Source: Dimargaris cristalligena (lineage: Eukaryota > Kickxellomycota > Dimargaritomycetes > Dimargaritales > Dimargaritaceae). From it: a DNA stretch of 50,359 nucleotides. The notes under the pieces were generated by a model, which did no database searches, was not told the origin of the DNA, and saw nothing but the letters and a program-made list of their open reading frames with translations. The stretch spans positions 1 to 50,359 of the forward strand of contig JANBQC010000156.1 in assembly GCA_027576995.1 (NCBI GenBank), in the 5' to 3' direction. Positions 24,637-34,257 of the stretch are shown here, piece after piece. A program made the translations under genes and the position numbers. Each line of letters opens with the position of its first letter. The stretch's first letter is position 1.

Positions 24637-27600
24637 AATGTCCGTCGTTGACACCCACCTCCTCCCGAACACCCAAGTGTGGTTTCTCCGGCTCCAAGAG
24701 ACCGACAGCGCCCATTCCGTAATCCAAGCCTACCTCCACCAGAAATTCTACGTCTTGACCACCGCCGCGGGGTTCCATTTATTGACCCGCTGGTTGCCCC
24801 GACGTATCCGGTTTACGGGCGCCCGAGTGGTGCAGAATGCGGATCAGTTGTACCGGTTGCTACCCACCCCTTGGGTCGTATTTGAATTGCATCCGGAGGT
24901 ATTGAATTGTCGGGCCTTGAAAAATAGACGACCGGGCTTGGTTTCCCAGTCTTTGGCTACGCCGCCGCTAGCCACGAGGGTTATTCCTCTACTACCTCCG
25001 GGGATTGGCGCCACTACCACTACGGAGCATTTGGACCAGTCGCAAACACAGGCGCAGACGCAGTCGCAGACAGATGCGGATAGTCAGTTTGTCAAGAATT
25101 ATTTTGCAAGCGATTTCCTGTCCGAAGTAACGCCCGAGGCAATCGCCCGGGGTCAGGAATTTCGATTCTTAGTCAAAGTAAGCAGTGCAAGATTTAGCCG
25201 ATCGCACTCCCCTCTTTCTCGCAATCAAATGTTAACTTTTTTAAATATATATATATATTACAATCGGGTTAAAACTGAGGCCGAAGGTATGCTTTACTTG
25301 GCTGTGTTACCAGTTTCCAAAAACTACCGCTAATTCGATATCTTCACAGACTTAATGAGTGCTCTGTTTTTCTTACTATATTATTGATATACCTTTAAGA
25401 TCATTCACATTATTATGAACGATGCTACCCAACGAGATGGCCACCGGAAGAAAGCCCAGCTTATTGTGACAGACTATCTCGACCACGATAGCACGGCTGA
25501 CCCCTGGGACCAAGCTAATGCGGTCGCCGCGTTGACTCTCTGGGACGATCAGATTCCCCTAGCCTTGGCAGTCAAACGAGGGGACTGCTTGGGTATTTAC
25601 CTACCCACAATCATCAATCAACGTCTGACGTCGGCCCTCGCTCCCTCCGCCTCTTTTCCCGCGAGTGGTTCAACGAACCAGACCGATAATAATAATAATA
25701 GTAGTAGTAGTAGTGCCGGCCACCCCGATGATATCCTCCAACTCGAATACGGACCCCAGACCATTTTGTTCCATATCCCCCCGAACCACCCGTCTGCGGT
25801 ACCTAGCCAGCGGTCCCTGAAAACTTTAGCAACGGGGGCTTTTGGCGGGGGAACCACACCACGGGCATTGCAGGACGATTTGGGTGGAATGGTCGATTGC
25901 AAATATTTTCCTACCCGGATTAAAATCGGGGATCTGGTGCCCCTGATGAACGGGGTGACGCTCGTGGCCCAGGTGGTGGCCGTTTCCCAAAATGTAAGTC
26001 GTCGGTGAAATGAACATAATAATAATAATAATAATAGTGTGGAGAGGGGGACTGCGGAATGTAATTTAATAGGAAATTTTGGCTTTGGCCTGTTATCGCC
26101 TGGTAAATGACATGCTCCGTAGTTTCGTGATTTCTGACCCCTGCCTAACGCTTGGCGGTCTGTGATTATTAGTTGCCATATTCGGCATATTAATGGAATG
26201 TGTGGGTTCGTTGGGGTTCTGCTGTAATACTTTTGATCTAGATCCCGATTGAACAAAATGGGAAATGTACTGATCGATTCGCCTTGCGAGTGCAGGATGA
26301 AACAGGTAAGTGCAGGTGTGTTTACTAACCAATCGGTCCTGGAATTGGGTGTGCTAGCCGAGACTATAAATCTGGTCATATTTTACTGTCTATACGGGAT
26401 TGTCCTTATTAATTGATATACAATGCCAACGGGGTGTTTACCACCGCCACTCGTTTCTCTAGGAACCCTGGATGTAACCTGCTGGGACGCGGTGGGATTT
26501 GAGGCAGTCCGTTGTCGGCCCGGCCAGTGGGTACTACTCAACAATCTTATTACTTCAGCAGTCCAGGCTGATGGGCAGTCCTTTTTTTCCAACCTTAGCT
26601 CGCTACCGGGTTCGCGGATTCGGACAAGTAAGTATCATTTTTGGAGGAAGGGGTTATTAACTTAGTCACTGTTACCAAGTATCCACACTCTCTCTCTTTC
26701 CCACTCCAACCTAGCCAACTACAATCAGAATACGCCACCATTACCATTTATCAGAATGACCATCAAGGATACAGCGTCATATACTGGACCCGGGCATAGC
26801 CCAATATGGCAATTTTCCGACAACCTAGAGCTCTTATAGAAATAGGGGTCAACTCCATTCCTTTTTCCCCCTCCCTATTCCATACACTGACTATACTTAT
26901 CATATCATTTTTGGGTCGCATCCCCACAACCACCTATATCACTTCTTCCCCCCCCCAAAAAAAAGTCCACTCGCGCCGGGGATGGCTATCGTGTAGCCAC
27001 CTTCGTCACCTTTCGCCGTTGGTCCACAGCGAGGAATTCCAAGTCAGCCACTGTCGAGTGGTGATCACGGGCTGGCGTCCCTGTGACCAGGTCCAAACGT
27101 CCGACTACGTTCATCCGTCCAATGATCACTTGGGTTTGGTCGTTTTAGTGCGTAAGTGACCATAGTAGATACAACTACTAAAAATTACGTATATTCTATC
27201 GAAGGGTGCTCCACTGGACAGGTGCTTTTCGCCCAAGACCCGGGGCGCCTATTTGGAATGAGACGATACATTTTGCGTCGACTGGGCGGATAATATGTTT
27301 AGTGATGTATTGCAGCCTATTTCAGGCACCGAGTGGCGTTTCTTTTTTTATATTATTTTTTACTAACAATTACCCAATGAGCCTAGGGGGGGGATACATC
27401 CTCATGACATGCTTTGTTTCATGGCTGGGTATGGGCGGGTGGGATATATGTGTATATGTATATCATTTTAGACAACAAATGCCAGCGCTCGGTAATGGAA
27501 AGCGATGCGGGACGGTACTACTGCACGTTCTGTCAGGCCTACGTGGCGGATGACCTGGCCTCAATTGGTATGCAGATTCGGGTCATTTGGCAAATTGACG

Positions 27601-28169
27601 ACGGAACGGGCATGTTGGAGCTGGAGACGGAACCAAGCGCGAGCAAAGTAAGTACAGCCCATATTGTTTTTGTTTTTTCATCGATGTAATACTAGCGAAG
27701 TTGAGTATATGGTTGTGGGGGCTGTGCTAGCCAGGGGCAGTTTCATACACTACTACTCTCAAGTCAAGAATCCTATTGTAATCAAGGTGGACCCGGTGTT
27801 AGCTGAATCTAGCATTACCGGCACTATGGCATTTTTACTAAGCGTAATTAGCCAAACTTGACTATGGTCTGCACCTTTCTCTGGCTCTGCTCGGGAATAT
27901 TGGTAGGATATTATTGGCGTGTCGGCTGCTGAGCTTTCCAGCTATCGAATCTACAAACAAAACCACGTTCTCAATTCTACCATCGGCAAAAGTTTCTATA
28001 TATCGGTTATACGGACGGTAAGTGGTTTGATGATAGTAGCGGATATTTTAATGAGCTATCGGCAGGTGGGACCAGGGGCCGCGGGGCTTTACCATTTGGT
28101 CTATTTTAATCCCCCATGGCATTTTAGCGAGATGTCCATGGAGTGTTGAAACTTGGCTCGTGTCACTAA
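24590..28169 (+). CDS. Multi-OB-fold, zinc-ribbon protein of the RPA70 type (SHLD2-, MEIOB- or RPA1-like)
   Basis: Nine exons are proposed: 24590-25177, 25400-25993, 26242-26305, 26463-26627, 26966-27151, 27205 to about 27282, 27472-27647, 27907-28017 and 28128-28169, giving roughly 670 residues. All joins are in phase except the unresolved one between exons 6 and 7. Visible in order: a beta-rich N-terminal segment; a Gln/Thr tract; an OB-like segment with ALTLWDDQIPLAL and a long insertion carrying Asn and Ser runs; a second OB segment with FALRVQDETG, then TLDVTCWDAVG in the next exon; a third with FQVSHCRVVITGWRP; a zinc ribbon with C-x13-C-x2-C, the spacing found in RPA1; and a C-terminal helix and strand region resembling the end of RPA1 and SHLD2. 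Such proteins bind single-stranded DNA in replication, meiotic recombination (MEIOB), end protection (SHLD2) or telomere maintenance (CTC1). The exact family is open. A 5' extension is possible (see the preceding entry). Nuclear action is inferred. Confidence 0.72.
25245..25259. repeat. TA microsatellite in intron 1 of the OB-fold gene
   Basis: A TA run inside the intron 25178-25399. Confidence 0.85.
25686..25715. repeat. Coding AAT/AGT triplet repeat
   Basis: AAT units followed by AGT units encode consecutive Asn and Ser residues inside the insertion of the second OB-like segment. This probably forms a flexible, length-variable loop. Confidence 0.9.
26015..26036. repeat. AAT microsatellite in intron 2 of the OB-fold gene
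   Basis: About seven AAT units in the intron 25994-26241. Confidence 0.85.
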
Positions 28170-28278
28170 CATGAATGTGCATGGAATCTGTTGCATATCT
28201 AATAATAATTACTTTTTGGCTGAAAACATGGTATGGGATCATGATAAATATACGTATCTAAAAAAACCCCCGTACATC

Positions 28279-28661
28279 ATGGCTTTGCAGCCCCCGGGCC
28301 AGAAGAAAACGCCCCAGACGCCACCCTATCTCATTACCGCGGCTTGTCCACCCGACGGTATAATGGCGGACACTCGGACCCTTTGTTCGTATTTGGTTAA
28401 AAAATCGAATCCACGACCCACTCTCCAGGATATTAGATTCCCCACTGTATAAGCCATCTTGTCCCCCCCCCCTTCTCCTTCTCCTCCCCCTACATATTAT
28501 TCTCTATTTTATTGGGCTTTTTTTAATATATTCGAATGCATCCCCGCGCCCATATTCCACTACAGTTGACCCGGGAAGCGGCCAATGTGCAAATAATACA
28601 GGAGGCTTACCAAAGGATACTGTATCGTATATTACCTCCCCCCCCCTCCTCGCCTTGTTGA
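28279..28661 (+). CDS. Possible small two-exon gene of unknown function
   Basis: An ATG at 28279 opens a frame with GC-rich third positions, like the real genes here. A donor at 28447 and an acceptor ending at 28565 join it in phase to 28566-28661, giving about 87 residues. If the first exon is read through instead, it stops at 28452. The protein starts with a Pro/Lys/Gln-rich segment and ends in a helical stretch (TREAANVQIIQEAYQRIL) followed by a Pro run. I do not recognise a family. It begins only 110 bp after the stop of the OB-fold gene, on the same strand, so it could also be a 3' extension or alternative end of that transcript. Confidence 0.35.
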
Positions 28662-29497
28662 TTATCAGCCATCTATGGTGTATTTGACGGAATTAGTCCT
28701 ATACATAACCATGATTTACATAGTTCTCCAAATCAGCATTGAGCAAACCTATTTTTAAGTCTTGGGAAATCCCAGATAAATGAGGCTAAAATGGGTCGGT
28801 ATGAAAAGGGGAATGTCGGTTCAAGGAGCCCAGTAGCTTCTTGGGAGAGCAGCGATACCAGCCTACCGGTGGCTGTTTAACAGTGGTGCTTCACGACTAT
28901 TCCACTGCCAATTGGAATTTCTAGGGGAAATGCATCTATTTTTTTGGGTCGGCGATAAGACCGTTTAGAGGAAGAATTGGGTATTTCCATCCCAATGACT
29001 CCATATCAAGTGACTTGGGTGAATGGCAGACATATCTTTACATTTGGGGCAATAAAATAGTATACTGTCACCGCTTGTCTTAGTCTTAAGTGACTAGCTG
29101 AGTTCAGTGTTTATCCAAAACCGGGCGAAATTGGGCGCAACGGGCAGCATCAGTTTGAAACTATTGATACTAGATGTTTTTGGTAACATACAGGTTTTAT
29201 TGAGGGTAATAAAGGCGCAATGCAAGGGGGGAGATGGGGCTTGTTGTTAATAAAGAAATGTGAGGGCTTGGCGGAGGTAAGGGAGTATTCTTCCAAAATG
29301 GAATGGCTTAGATTTCTCAATGACCAGAGATGTAGGTTGGGGATATGTACTAAAATAATCGATATTGAAGCTGTCGATTCGAAAAGGTCGACTAAATAAT
29401 GTATTTCAGAATTAGACGGGGTTGGGATTGGGATTGGTAGTTATATATATATATATATATATAAAGATGTGAAAGACATTGCAGAGAGGGGAGGGTA
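28662..29497. other. Convergent intergenic region
   Basis: Lies between plus-strand genes on the left and the minus-strand small gene on the right, so it should hold 3' ends from both sides. A TA microsatellite lies at 29439-29463. No coding sequence was supported. Confidence 0.5.
29439..29463. repeat. TA microsatellite
   Basis: About twelve TA units just downstream of the minus-strand small gene. Confidence 0.9.
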
Positions 29498-29869
29498 TTA
29501 AGACTTGGACGGTGACTGCCGTTGAGATCCGGGCATGTCAGGGTTAGGGGGAGCATCGAGAGGCCGCCGGGCCAGTGGATCACAGGGGTTCGCCTGGCCC
29601 CGAACGGCCTTTTCCAAATCCATGACGAAGTAGGCCTGCTTGTGGGCCAACGCCTCCAGTCGGTCGGCATGCCGCTTGGCGTCCCGTTTGGCGGTGAACA
29701 CTTTGGGGATCCAGAATTGGTTTCCGTGGAAATCCGAGCGGTAGATACCGAAAAAGGAGCGGCGAATCGGCCGGGATGGACTGACAAAGAAGCGAAAGGA
29801 AGTGGTCCGCGCCGCTTTTTGGAATAGTGTGGTGATGGTGATGGTGGCGGGGTTGGTAAAGAGAGACAT
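29498..29869 (-). CDS. Small basic protein with a likely mitochondrial presequence, function unknown
   Basis: Single-exon frame of 123 residues with third-position bias like the confident genes. The first 40 or so residues are rich in Ser, Thr, Arg and Phe, with no acidic residue, as in a cleavable mitochondrial targeting sequence. The core reads as a compact basic segment (FFGIYRSDFHGNQFWIPKVF) followed by an Arg/Ala-rich helix, and the C-terminal 30 residues are Pro-rich and probably disordered. The size, charge and presequence would suit a mitochondrial ribosomal or assembly protein, but I do not recognise it. A longer in-frame reading to 29940 is not favoured, because it lies in leader sequence on another frame. 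It forms a divergent pair with the CDCA7-like gene. Confidence 0.55.
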   Translation of the reverse strand: MSLFTNPATITITTLFQKAARTTSFRFFVSPSRPIRRSFFGIYRSDFHGNQFWIPKVFTAKRDAKRHADRLEALAHKQAYFVMDLEKAVRGQANPCDPLARRPLDAPPNPDMPGSQRQSPSKS

Positions 29870-30925
29870 AGCGTGTGGTGGGGTTTAAATAGGGGAGGTG
29901 GCTGGATAATGGAAGCTGGAATCAATACTAATATAATCAACCATAATGTTTAGAAGGAAGGAGGGGGTACGTATCGGTACGCGAGCTGGTTATGAAGCGA
30001 TCGTTGGAACCGGCTCTAAACCGGACTATTTATACCGGTTTTACTAGGTAGGTGGCCCCGGCGCGCAGTAGAGGTCAACCAGCATAAGTTTACTGGATAG
30101 GAAACCACGGACCCATTTGCAAATACGACTAAAAAGATGAGTAAAATAGTATAGTGCAGATGGACTGTAATACCAAATAAAGGTAAGGAGAGGTCGTCCA
30201 CCGCCAACAATGCTACCCCAAGAACGAGCCAATGTCAATGTCAATGTGCTGGGGCTGGATAGATTAAGAAGCACTGTGGGCGGCAGGTGGGATTTCCATA
30301 CTGGACTGGGTCAGGGGCAGAAGGAGCTGTTACGATTGGCTTCCATGCGAAACGGGCGGGAGATTTAATTGGGACTCCGACCCGTTGGTCCCACGTTGAG
30401 CCTATCCCTTGGGTTTAACTAGGCAGGTGAAAAAAATTGCAAGCGACTTCATTCGCCCTAAAAATATCCACCAGACATACCCCTACACCGTCGTTGTCAA
30501 ATAACCAGTCCCCCTTGTTTTCCTTGCCTTCTTTTCCTTTCGCCTGGCTGTCTGAAAGGCAGTTGTATTTTTACACTTTCTTCCGGAACCGCCCCGTCTT
30601 GTTCGTCAACGGCCTCTTTATTGCTCCTTTAACCGCCCGCGCCTCCATTCCCCACCGCTTTATACCTCCCGTTACCCCTGAGCCCTCCGGATCCAGCTGC
30701 ACCGCCTACCCACCACCCATACACACATATACTCACTCTATACCTCTACGAGGCTTCCCGCCAACCTGGCCGTCGCTCTCCTTTCCTTTACACTCTGTTA
30801 CCCACCCATTACCATTCCCTCACGACCTTTCATGCTTTAGTAGTCTATTTTCATCCACCTAGAAATCCATTCGCTATATTATAATTCCACTCTCTCACGC
30901 TATCCCAGCCACCCTGAGGAACACC
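29870..30925. promoter_or_regulatory. Divergent intergenic region between the small mitochondrial-type gene and the CDCA7-like gene
   Basis: About 1.06 kb flanked by divergent starts. The left part holds a minus-strand TATAAATAG element. The right part, from about 30480 to 30925, is strongly pyrimidine-rich on the plus strand and produces a spurious 141-codon frame (30437-30862) rich in Pro, Ser and Phe. A GGGCGGGAGA element near 30353, whose reverse complement resembles an E2F site, could matter because CDCA7 is an E2F target in animals; that link is inference. Confidence 0.55.
30026..30034 (-). promoter_or_regulatory. TATA box of the small mitochondrial-type gene
   Basis: A perfect TATAAATAG on the minus strand, about 157 to 165 bp upstream of the start codon at 29869. 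Three ACCGG/CCGGT elements surround it (about 30008-30038), as described in the findings. Confidence 0.45.
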
Positions 30926-32927
30926 ATGCTACCCATCGACGACTATGAGGTTTCGCGTCAGAAACAAATCAAGGCCAACCAGGAGATGCTGGCGGCCCTG
31001 GGCCTGGGCGGACCCACTCTAACCTTCAAAACCCCCGCCTCTAAAACGGGAACCCGTGCACTGAAACGCAGCTTCTCCGACATGGTACCACGTCGCAGTG
31101 AGCGCCGTATCAGCTCTGGCCAAGATACTAATTACAACCCAGTAGCTTCCGACGACGAAGATCATTATATGGAACCCAGCAACCCAAGGAAAATACGGCG
31201 CATGGGTTCGATTAACTCAGTAAGTACTTCTAATCACTGGCTTCATACGCATCCCGCATATGCGCTCTCCAGTAGATTGGCTGACGGGTCTAGAGATGGC
31301 AGTTTTTGGATCATACCCCTGTTTCTATCGAAAAACCAGTCACAAATCCAATCACGCTAACAGGATGCTCTATTCATCTACCATTCCTCAACAAGGCACT
31401 CCAAAAGAACCGCAATAAGTCTGTGTTTGTGCGGAATGGTCGGGTTTACGACGGTATAAACGGGGAAAGCTGCCACCAGTGTCGACAGAAAACTACCGAT
31501 AAAAAGGTGAGTTACAATACATAGATCAGCCGTTTTGGAATATTGGCCCGGCTATCGGCAGCATTGCCAATGCTAATAGAGTGTTGAACCAAAGCTACCT
31601 TATCCCCACGGTAGCCAGTGAACTTGGCATTGTTTAGCCTAAATCGACCTTGGTACTAATGATCCCTTCTTGAACACTCGTGCCGTGTTGCTGTATCTCT
31701 CTCCCCCTGTGTTATCTAATCGGCATGGTCACACAGTATTATTGTACTAATACTATTGGCGGTTATCCCTGTCGCTATATGTGGGACCAGCACTGCTACC
31801 ATAATCGGTAGGTTATTGATCTAGTTGTATATAGTAGTATAGATTCGGCCCCATGGTTCTGATAGCCTAGGGACTCGACTACGCATACTACTGGGATCCA
31901 TTTTGGTACCCCTGTAAATATATACGATGATTTATCCCACAGGCACCTGCTCCATCCTACATTAGCAGATATCCCATTTTTAACACCATTCCTATGTCTT
32001 CGTTCCTACCCCCTCGCACAATCCACGGTCCCTTCTGATCCGGCTCCTTATTTCGCCACTTAGATATGGAGATGGCCCCTCTGATCCGAGTACTTGGGTC
32101 TGTCCTAAATGCCGGCTAGTCTGTAATTGCTCTTTTTGCCGCAAACTCCCGAACAACATCCCCACTATACCACCGCGGGGGTCGCCTTTCCGGAAGAGCT
32201 TCCGCCGATTTTCCTCAATCCCCGACGTGCCCAACATGCCCCTGCCCATTTGCCGGACGTACTCCCTGCGGGTGAAACGTTCGGTCCCCTCGTATTCGGA
32301 TGGGGATGACCCGGATGACAGCTTATCCGAATCCAGCGGCAGCATGATCAGTACGAGTACTAACACCAGCAGCCGGTATACCCCCCGGGCTAAATTGGAG
32401 TACTGGGCTGCCCAGATTTCCAAAGAGCTGCCCAAGCACGAGGTGTACGTGTTGGTGGCGGCACCGGCCCAGAATCTTTGCATGGAGGTATAATAATGGC
32501 GCGGGATTTTAGTGTATTCCCCGAACATTTCCTATATGTTGGTTATCCATCCTTAAGTATTCCAGATGGTAGTGTAGAAGACCCTTTGGGTCAACAAACT
32601 CCCCTTCCCCAGCGAAATTTTATATAGATTTATTATTTTATGCGGCTTTTTGCTGGCTACTAGCTGGTCAATCCGGCCGAGCCGAAGTTATCCCCCGCCG
32701 CTGCTCTTCAACAACCTGTGGGTGGTATAATAGGTCCGGGGCGATGCTTCCAATATAATCGCTAATCCCCGCCTTTGTAGAATTTTGATTTCACGTGGTT
32801 TAAGTTATGAATATTATAGAATAAAGTTGCTCACTCATTTACGCAGAAATGCACCATAGAAGAAGAGTTGGTTTGCATTGACGATTCCATTCCACGACAA
32901 TTCGGTGGTTTCAGACTAATTCTCTGA
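30926..32927 (+). CDS. CDCA7: CDCA7-like protein with a zf-4CXXC_R1 zinc finger
   Basis: Exons 30926-31219, 31303-31506, 31737-31807 and 32064-32487 join in phase and are well supported. Two further in-phase exons, 32664-32717 and 32847-32927 (stop), are likely, giving about 375 residues. If the donor at 32488 is not used, the frame stops at 32493 with 332 residues. The diagnostic domain spans about residues 147-217: GRVYDGINGESCHQCRQKT, then NRYGD, then CPKC followed by VCNCSFCRK. Ten cysteines are present (155, 158, 169, 178, 186, 203, 206, 210, 212, 215), one fewer than in human CDCA7: the region corresponding to the third CXXC is shortened. Known CDCA7 proteins bind specific DNA and activate the HELLS/LSH nucleosome remodeller for maintenance of DNA methylation. 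The N-terminal half is basic, with a probable nuclear signal (KIRR), and otherwise looks disordered. The tail after the finger is acidic and Ser-rich, then helical. Confidence 0.85.
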
Positions 32928-34257
32928 ATTTGCCATTATAATAATTCTCCGATGATGGGGCCTGGAACCGGCCAGTCGAAGCGTTGTGAATAGAGGGGTG
33001 GGTGGGATAATAGGATTGATGATTGGCCCCCCCATCGGTGAATCTCTCCCCGTCACAAGGAAGAAGGGGATGATCCTCCACCCCGGAATGCTGGCGCTAG
33101 TTTCCCAAGCGGGCAAGGGGCACTGGTTTGATTGTCCAGTCTCTTTTAAAAGAATAAACGTTGGTGAGAGAGAAGGTCTTACCCTGATGGAACTAACTGC
33201 CCACAGGGGCACAAAACGCATGTCCCTTCCCTTCCTTCGCTCGTATTCCCTACCTGCCAACATTTGGGCTGAGCCGACGAGCAGTATCTCGGTATCGAGA
33301 TGATGGAAAATGGGCTGAGCCGTGTTCGATGACTATTGATATCCCCTCCCTCCCCCATTTCTTCTCCCCTGTACCTACAGAAAGATATCACAAGGCACCT
33401 TTACATACTGATTACTACGCAGCCATGTACAGGTTACATAGATTCGCGAATACATATATATATCATTGTCCTTTAGTCCGGGTCGGGATGTGGGTCTTCG
33501 CTTGGGAAAAGAGGAGGGGTGGTCTTGTCCCCTCCATATACCCTTCTCATACAGTGTTCTAGGAGGGGAAAAGGTCACCAGACAACGCTAACACTAAGAG
33601 GCATGGTATATACCGCCGTCGTATTATTTGTCAAGGATGTGTGGAGTTAAAAGACCCGAGAACCAATGGCAAATAGCCGTTATCAACAGTATACTCTCAT
33701 AATGAAAGAGAGAGAAGAAAGGCCAGCCATTTTATACTATCTCTCTCTCTCTTCCTTGGTTCTTTCTCCAATCCCCTGACCTTTACTTCTTCACCTTTCT
33801 AATATTTTTACTAAATTACTTTCTTGGAAGCCCGCAACCCATTGGACCCCTTCAGTCCTTCACTATTCGCAAGTAACATACACTACCACTACTATTACTA
33901 CCACTACCACTACCACTACTACTATACTACCTTGGTTGTTCATTCAGCGTTGGTTATATCTTCTTCCCCCTTCACGGTTCCCCGTCGCTGAGTAAGTGTG
34001 CTCCCTTCGCCGAAACGCTCGGTTTTAGACCCCGGTGGTCCTCGTACCCTTGATATACCTCCACTCTTCTGACTCCCGTGTCACTGAATTCCCCGCCTCT
34101 GCTCATCGAACGCTCCCCCCGGTTTCAAAAAATTGCCAACTATCCATCTAACCCTCTCTATAACTCTCCATTCCGGTAACCCCAGCCCCACCCCACCAGA
34201 CCTATCGAACTCCTTCCCAGTCTCTCTTTCTCCTCCGCCCACCCCCGCTCTGCGACC
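32928..34257. other. Intergenic region upstream of MAEA
   Basis: No gene was supported. An open frame at 32986-33303 lacks an ATG start, domains and codon bias. A CTACCA-type triplet array lies at 33882-33931. From about 33720 to 34257 the plus strand is pyrimidine-rich, as seen upstream of other genes here. Confidence 0.5.
33882..33931. repeat. CTACCA/CTA trinucleotide tract
   Basis: Imperfect CTA and CCA triplets, in the leader or promoter region of MAEA. Confidence 0.85.

Noticed and set aside
25618..26379. 253-codon minus-strand frame opposite the OB-fold gene
   Set aside because: It is antisense to a well-supported exon and spans two introns of that gene; it has no domain.
26713..26840. 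Possible extra exon of the OB-fold gene (two frames, one beginning KYATITIYQ)
   Set aside because: Both readings reach a stop codon without a usable donor, whereas skipping the segment gives a clean in-phase join from 26627 to 26966.
30437..30862. 141-codon frame upstream of the CDCA7-like gene
   Set aside because: It is a by-product of the pyrimidine-rich leader; its product is Pro/Ser/Phe filler without a domain.
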